DNA of 64,000 nucleotides from NCBI GenBank assembly GCA_963971285.1, contig OZ020253.1:1674001-1738000 (forward strand), given 5' to 3'. The first letter of the stretch is position 1; each line of letters begins with the position of its first letter. The position numbers and the translations under genes are program-made. Under the pieces are notes generated by a model. That model saw nothing but the letters and a program-made list of their open reading frames with translations, did no database searches and had not been told where the DNA came from. Of the stretch, positions 58,669-64,000 are shown piece by piece. Source of the DNA: Astropecten irregularis. Its lineage: Eukaryota > Echinodermata > Asteroidea > Paxillosida > Astropectinidae.

Positions 58669-58742
58669 CTGAGAAAGTAGAGTGGAAAAAATTGAGGCCA
58701 TTTGGAAGCCGTGAGTCAAGCTAGCTTGGTTAACAGCATCTA

Positions 58743-59020
58743 GGGCCTTTTCGAAACAGAGGCTTAGACTCAGGCTCAGACTCAGGCTTAGGCACATGCT
58801 CAGGCTCTGACTCTGGCTGAGGCTTAGGCTTAATTTCGCGAATGCATTCTAAAATAACGGATATCAAAATAAAAGGCTTTTGGCTGCAGTTTGGAAGTAG
58901 ATTCTCTGGTTTGAAAAGGAAAACAGAACTTCAGCTTCAATGAAAAACCACAACCTACATGTATATTTGCAGCATGACAGAGACGGAGCCGGAGTCTGAG
59001 CCTCCATTTCAGAAAGGCCC
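58743..59020. mobile_element. MITE, GAGGCTCAGGCTC family, copy 7
   Basis: Ends GGGCCTTTTCGAAACAGAGG and CCTCCATTTCAGAAAGGCCC. The left arm has an expanded AGGCTCAG array. It lies 75 bp upstream of the exon 1 acceptor. Confidence 0.85.
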
Positions 59021-59280
59021 ATAGATGAGCTCACCACAAAAACGGCTACCTTAGCAATCACCGGTTACCAAACAAAATTCCATTGCAAACACCTATTCAT
59101 GCTTACAGCTGGCGCCCTGTTGAATTTTGACGAGCATTAAAATGTTGAAAGTAATATCTACAGCAAAGCAATCCCACAGATTGTCTGCTGGGCTGGAATT
59201 TGATTCTAGACATGAAACGATTGAGAGCTTTTTCTGTTCAAATTATGTATGTCTTGAATGCAAAAACAATCTTGATTTAA

Positions 59281-59645
59281 AGGTAATATCATACTCTAAT
59301 TTTTGTAAAAGAAATGCAGATTCATGGGTCAAAATATCAAGGAAGATAGTACAGTAACAGTCATCTGTGAAATTTTCAGTTCCACATGGTGCCCACTTTT
59401 TGAGAAAACAGTGAAAAACTGCCGTCAGTATTTCTTAAGTCTTTTCTCTTTAAATTGTTAATCTTTTAAAAGATCAACATTGTTTTTGGTCATTGGTTTT
59501 ACTCTTTTCAGGATAAATACAGCATTTCAGGCAGAAGATTTTCAACGGTATGTTTCTACCATCGCCATCTTAATACCCTGTAAGTTATATAGGTAAGTCT
59601 GTGAAGATTTCTGTTGCAGTATGCTACCAAAGTATGATAGTATCT
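59281..59645. mobile_element. Family A element, TTAA-flanked
   Basis: TTAA at 59277-59280 and 59646-59649. Ends AGGTAATATCATACTCTAA and CCAAAGTATGATAGTATCT. Confidence 0.85.
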
Positions 59646-59918
59646 TTAATACAGCTGTGCAAACATCAAGTATCTGGCTGTACACAGTACAAACTGGTTA
59701 ATTTTAGAAATGCAGAGATAAACAGAAGCACTATTTATGCCATCTTTTCGCACTTAAGAAAGGAGAATGGTGGTTTGGGGTAAGATTTTACCAGGGTCGT
59801 CAGTGCAAACACTTGTTTTAATTTCCCAAAGTGTCAAGTCTACATCTGGGGAAATCACTCCACGAGCGTGGCCTTGGGTGGCCAAGTCCGGATTTTTATA
59901 TCTTTCCAGGGTCCTCTA

Positions 59919-60154
59919 TGGGCGTTTACAAAACGGAGGCTTAGGCTCAGGCTCCAGCTCTGATATCCATATGCTGAAATATAGGTTGTGGTTTTCTCAT
60001 TGAAGCTCAAGCTTTGTTTTCATTTTCAAACCAGAGAATCTACTTCAGAACCGCAGCCAAAAGCCTCTATTTTGATACCAGTTATTTCAGAATGGATTCA
60101 CGAAATGGAGCCGGAGCCTGAGACGGAGCCTGAGCCTCTGTTTCGTAAAAGCCC
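59919..60154. mobile_element. MITE, GAGGCTCAGGCTC family, copy 8
   Basis: Ends GGGCGTTTACAAAACGGAGG and CTCTGTTTCGTAAAAGCCC. Confidence 0.85.
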
Positions 60155-60159
60155 TGTAT

Positions 60160-60855
60160 TTCAACCTCATGTTCATCGTCGGAAGTTCCACATTCAATAA
60201 TTAGCCGTTCCCATCCATTAAAAATTTTGCCGTCTCAAATTTCTCTGCGGTAAAAAACTATTTTCCGGATCTCCGTAATTGCAGATTGAGTTACAATTTT
60301 AGTACGGCCCTCTAACGAAGACCGGTTCTGATATCAATTCTGTGTGTTTAGGAACAAATAACCTTGACTGTGTGAGACACCATGCCTGAATAAAAATCCC
60401 TTTCGGCATGAAGGCCGAGAGCAATAGGAGATTCAAAGTCGTGAAGGCAATATAAGTGTAATAACTCTCATTTCTTTAGCACAATTTAATTTTGTGCGCC
60501 GCGCGCCGGTGTTATACTAATGACAAGGTTAGAATTGATAAATATCTTGCCGGTGCACAAAGCCTGTCAACTGCATTAGAGGAATCGAACACAAACGCAC
60601 AGACGTCATACCATTTCTTTGTCGCTTTGTTCACGGACAGCTGCCTATGTACTATGATACTTGATTTTAACAAAATTAAATTCGTCTTTTAGAATATTTT
60701 GCAATAAGAAAAGATCCGTGTTGAAGAATTTCCAGGCTTGGTCGTGCATTGACTCCATTGTATGCAAAAAAATATTGATAGAGAACCTTTCAGCCAACCT
60801 CAAGTATAGAACTGGTGGCAGTACACTGTCAACATAAGTTAGTCATCACTCGTCC
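60160..60855. other. Upstream region, no exon recognised
   Basis: The missing 5' exons of SLC4A11 might lie from here to the window end. I compared minus-strand frames with the human N-terminus from memory and found no match. Confidence 0.35.
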
Positions 60856-60995
60856 TATATTAGTCAAAATGACTAATTTGAATTAGTCCAGTAAAAATGA
60901 CTAATTTATTCAACACATGACTAACCTTAAGATACAAATGACTAACATAGATTGGTCATTGTCAGTCAAGCTGAATAATTTTGATTAGTCACTGA
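60855..60995. promoter_or_regulatory. Cluster of TGACTAA/TTAGTCA words
   Basis: About eight TGACTAA or TTAGTCA-like heptamers (AP-1-like half consensus) in 140 bp, several as inverted pairs such as TTAGTCAAAATGACTAA. This could be a regulatory cluster or a degraded inverted repeat. Confidence 0.3.
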
Positions 60996-60999
60996 AAAT

Positions 61000-61965
61000 C
61001 AGCAAAATCTCAATTAATGTCTACAAATCTAATATTTGGTATGTAATAATGTTGGACATATCTTATATTTGGTAATTGTAAGCTATTGTTCTTATACGTA
61101 AACGAAATTGCTGGTTTTCATAACATATTTCACTCTCGCCAGATGAAAAAAAAAAATGAAATTAGCCTAAATTTGTCATTTGGCTAATATACAATACATG
61201 TTCAATCAAATTTTCTTGGAAAGGTGTGAATAAATGAACAAAGTATTGGGAACGGCAACTAGGTCTTGACTAAACAAATTGGTCCTCTGACTAGCTTGCA
61301 GACAGTGCCAGAAATTTGGAAATTTGATATCCTTGTCCCTATTGGTCAAACTCAGTACACTGGTGACCGTTCCACTGCCATGAATGTCGCACAAACACGC
61401 GAGACACTGACGGGTGCCAGCCATTGGAATTGCAAGGAAATTACGCGGGCATTATTTAATACTTCGCCATATTGTTTTAACCGCCTCGAGCTAGCTACGG
61501 TCAGACGTACGTACACCGGATTGGACATTTTGAAAACCGTCGAAAACATCTTTCACTTCCAGCGAACGGCCCAAGGCTTGTATCTCCATTGATTCTTTTC
61601 AGATGGCATCTGTATGCAGGTAAGCGCCCAATATTAAAATAATCTCTCAAGTTTATAGTTCGTGAGGATTGGTATGAAGATTTTAGGGTCATTATTTCGT
61701 TGTGCCCTTGGCCAGATTTATTTTAGGCTTAACGGATAGGCCTATACCTCAAAAGTATGCACGATGTAGCCTACATTGTACAGGACTAGTAATTAGTATC
61801 GCACGATCTAATTCTAGGCCCACTGACAGTCTGACACTAGTTACGGCACGGGTTTTGACATACTGGCTGACCCTCTACCTACACTATTTGTGCGCATTGT
61901 AACGTAATTAATATTATTTTGTAGGCCTAACGTTAGTTGCCTTAGAAAAATCAGTAAACTTCTTT
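61000..61965. other. Upstream region, no exon recognised
   Basis: A plus-strand frame of 108 codons (61266-61592) and overlapping minus frames show no known domain. A CCATTGG (CCAAT-type) word occurs near 61421. Confidence 0.35.
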
Positions 61966-62011
61966 GAAGATTTTGGCGCTCACATTTACGATGTGCACGA
62001 CATTCTTTATT

Positions 62012-62430
62012 CCATGGGTGTCATCGCTGTTGTCTCAACCCTCACAACAGACTTTTTCAGGTGAATCAAAAACGAAGTTTAAAAGATATTCGCTCGAGTT
62101 TCCTCGGTCCATATGCATGCATTGACCATGAGCGTTTTTCCCGCATGGCGGCCAACCGTGGCGGCTGTTTCATGCTTACGCAAGTACTGTGTGCCAATGG
62201 TGTCCATTGCTCAGTACGGACAACACGTGCGCACAGTACTTGCATTAGCATGGAACAGCTGTCGCATAAGGTCGGTCGCCATCTTGAAAGTGCTCCTGGA
62301 AAATTGCTGACGGTGCGCGGTGAGTGTATGGCCCGAGGAAATTTCGGCAAATAACTCTAAAACTTCGTTTTCTATTCACCTGAAGAAGCATGTTGTGAGA
62401 GTTGAGCCAAAAGTGATGACACCCATTGAA
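62012..62430. mobile_element. 420-bp foldback element
   Basis: The arms run almost to the centre: GGGTGTCATCGCTGTTGTCT with GAGCCAAAAGTGATGACACCC outside, CAGGTGAATCAAAAACGAAG with CTTCGTTTTCTATTCACCTG, then GCATGGCGGCCAACCG and CGGTCGCCATCTTG, and CGCAAGTACTGTGTGC with GCGCACAGTACTTGC near the centre. Confidence 0.8.
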
Positions 62431-62439
62431 TACACATCG

Positions 62440-63560
62440 TTATTTTGAGTGGCTAAATTTAAAAATGTTTTAGTTATTTTGCTACACCAAAAAAACAAAA
62501 TTGTAATTTTTAGGCCTATGAAATGATCATTTTCATGCATATACTATAGGCTTAAAGTGTTGGCAATGTGTGGCAAGTGTCAGCCCTTATGTCAAAACTA
62601 GTGGGTCTTGATCGTGACATGTAAATCCTAGTCGTGTAGACATCTGGCCCCAGCCTATGCATGGATGTATTGGGGCAATATGAAAACTGCAATGTTGTTT
62701 GTGGACATAGGCCTAGTCCATTGCGATTTCAGACTTAACTAGTTTCAAGTTCTGCTATTATTAACTATAAATTAACTTTAGTAAAATGGGCTATGATGTC
62801 CTCTTGATTATTACTACCAAGGTTAAATTTTGCTGGAAGAGGGCAAGGGTTTTACTTTTTTGGGAAATTATGGGTACGGTCACTCCGCATCATGTAGTTT
62901 GGGACAAATTTACATGATGCGGCTGACAGGCTGCTTGCAAAATCGCAACAAGCGCCATAAGAAAATAATACTTTTACATTGAAATATTGTCAACATTTGT
63001 TTAGTCTAGGGTTTTAAGGACTCATGGAAATTTGCTTAAATGTTGTGTATTGTTGTGCTGTCTCAGCATTATACCATGATGGAGTAGGGCATGACCTCAT
63101 AAGGACACAATGTAGACCCAACACTGAGCACTACAGTCTTATCTGTCGACAGCTAATTTCCTACAAGGTCACAGGTGGTCAGCCTAGCCACTGCTCCAGC
63201 TCAGCCATAGGTCATTATGGGGCATTATGGTTCTTTAAAATGTTTTAATTTTCCCTTTACCCTTTTCTTTGCATGTTTTCTGATACAGGAAGATGGACAT
63301 CCTCATATCCAAGGAGACAGTGACAAATTGGCTGAGTGTTCTGACTTCTCTACAATTATTGATGGCACCAAAATCGCCCAGCCTTTAGCGGTATACTTGT
63401 CCCCATGTTTTTAATATTGCGTATCCGGTTGGCCTAAAGAAAATTCTCACATTTTTCCAGAGGGTCATTCTAAATATACAGGATTCATCAAAGCTAGACC
63501 GGTCCGTAGTAACTCTTCTAGATAGGTTTAATCGATATTTAAAATCAAATACATGTGTAT
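62440..63560. other. Upstream region, no recognisable feature
   Basis: No gene or recurring repeat seen. Confidence 0.35.
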
Positions 63561-63562
63561 AC

Positions 63563-64000
63563 AGGGTGTCCAAGAAAAAACGCAACACTGCGTCGGGACC
63601 CATTGTGTTAAAATTAAACGGTTTATCACTTCAAGATTCAGATATGTAATAAAGCCATGTCTTGGTTATCACCATTTAGAATTTTAGCTTATTGGGGCTG
63701 AAATTGGCGAAAATATGACCAATTGAAATAGTACTCCTTAAAAACAAATTTGCAAGGATAACACGCATAGTGGGTATTACACACATAATGTGTATGAAAG
63801 AAAGATGAAAATCGGGTTTTGAGGCTGGGTAACTCAGTCTTAGTTTTTTCACTCAATTTAAGTCCAATTTTGCTCAAATTCTACATGGTGATAGCCAAGG
63901 CATAGCTGTATCACATATTTGAATCTTGAAGTGATAAACAGTTTAAGTTTCATATAATACTTCTCGACACAAGTGTTGCGTTTTGTGGGGGGACAAGCTG
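63563..64000. mobile_element. Mariner-like MITE, right end at the window edge
   Basis: Begins after TA with CAGGGTGTCCAAGAAAAAAC and GCAACAC. The arm TTTATCACTTCAAGATTCAG is inverted at 63920 as TTGAATCTTGAAGTGATAAA, and GTGTTGCGTTTTGTGG appears at 63970. The expected terminal GGACACCCTG is not reached or is altered. Confidence 0.7.

Noticed and set aside
58864-59061. Candidate upstream SLC4A11 exon before a GTGAGC donor near 59035
   Set aside because: The frame lies largely within a MITE and has no similarity to the N-terminal domain as I know it.
61266-61592. 108-codon plus-strand ORF
   Set aside because: No recognised domain, overlapping open frames on the minus strand, and no splice or start context beyond chance.

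Overview
This is a eukaryotic, intron-dominated window. A single host gene, read on the minus strand, crosses almost all of it, and the rest is a dense mosaic of short DNA transposons (MITEs), tRNA-derived SINEs and tandem repeats. The many short inverted-repeat families, the abundance of the word TACATGTA, and the divergent but clearly animal protein suggest a marine invertebrate deuterostome. An echinoderm is my best guess, but the sequence does not prove it.

The gene is an orthologue of SLC4A11 (BTR1/NaBC1), a membrane transporter of the SLC4 bicarbonate-transporter superfamily. I assembled 15 coding exons from 58668 down to the stop codon at 3759. All junctions are GT-AG, the phases agree throughout, and the coding total is 2,232 nt (743 residues plus stop). 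Exons 1-4 encode the cytoplasmic band-3-like domain and exons 5-15 the membrane domain. The last exon is only 64 coding bases and was found by homology to the conserved C-terminal tail. The first ~100 residues and the promoter were not found; they lie either in 58.7-64.0 kb or beyond the window. Exons 5-15 occupy about 20.6 kb (3.76-24.35 kb). The intron between exons 1 and 2 is about 25 kb and holds most of the repeats.

Layout: 1-3.76 kb, downstream flank/3' UTR with a 1.39-kb TA-flanked transposon inserted into a tandem repeat; 3.76-13.0 kb, exons 15 to 6 with SINEs, minisatellites and two copies of part of exon 7; 13.0-24.2 kb, a large intron with TTAA-flanked MITEs, a Myb/SANT-bearing inverted-repeat element, CRE-like sites and one small unidentified plus-strand ORF; 24.2-33.5 kb, exons 5 to 2 with a 29-bp minisatellite built from a Pol III B box; 33.5-58.5 kb, the giant intron with a 4-kb, 84-bp satellite sitting inside an inverted-repeat element that itself sits inside a hAT-like element; 58.5-64 kb, exon 1 and upstream sequence with foldback and mariner-like repeats.

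The most unusual structures are the doubly nested satellite (43.0-48.0 kb), the B-box array (24.47-25.15 kb), the tandem duplication of the exon 2 splice acceptor (33.46-33.96 kb), and three copies of a hammerhead-ribozyme-like motif. I saw no retroviral, Polinton or toxin-gene fossils.
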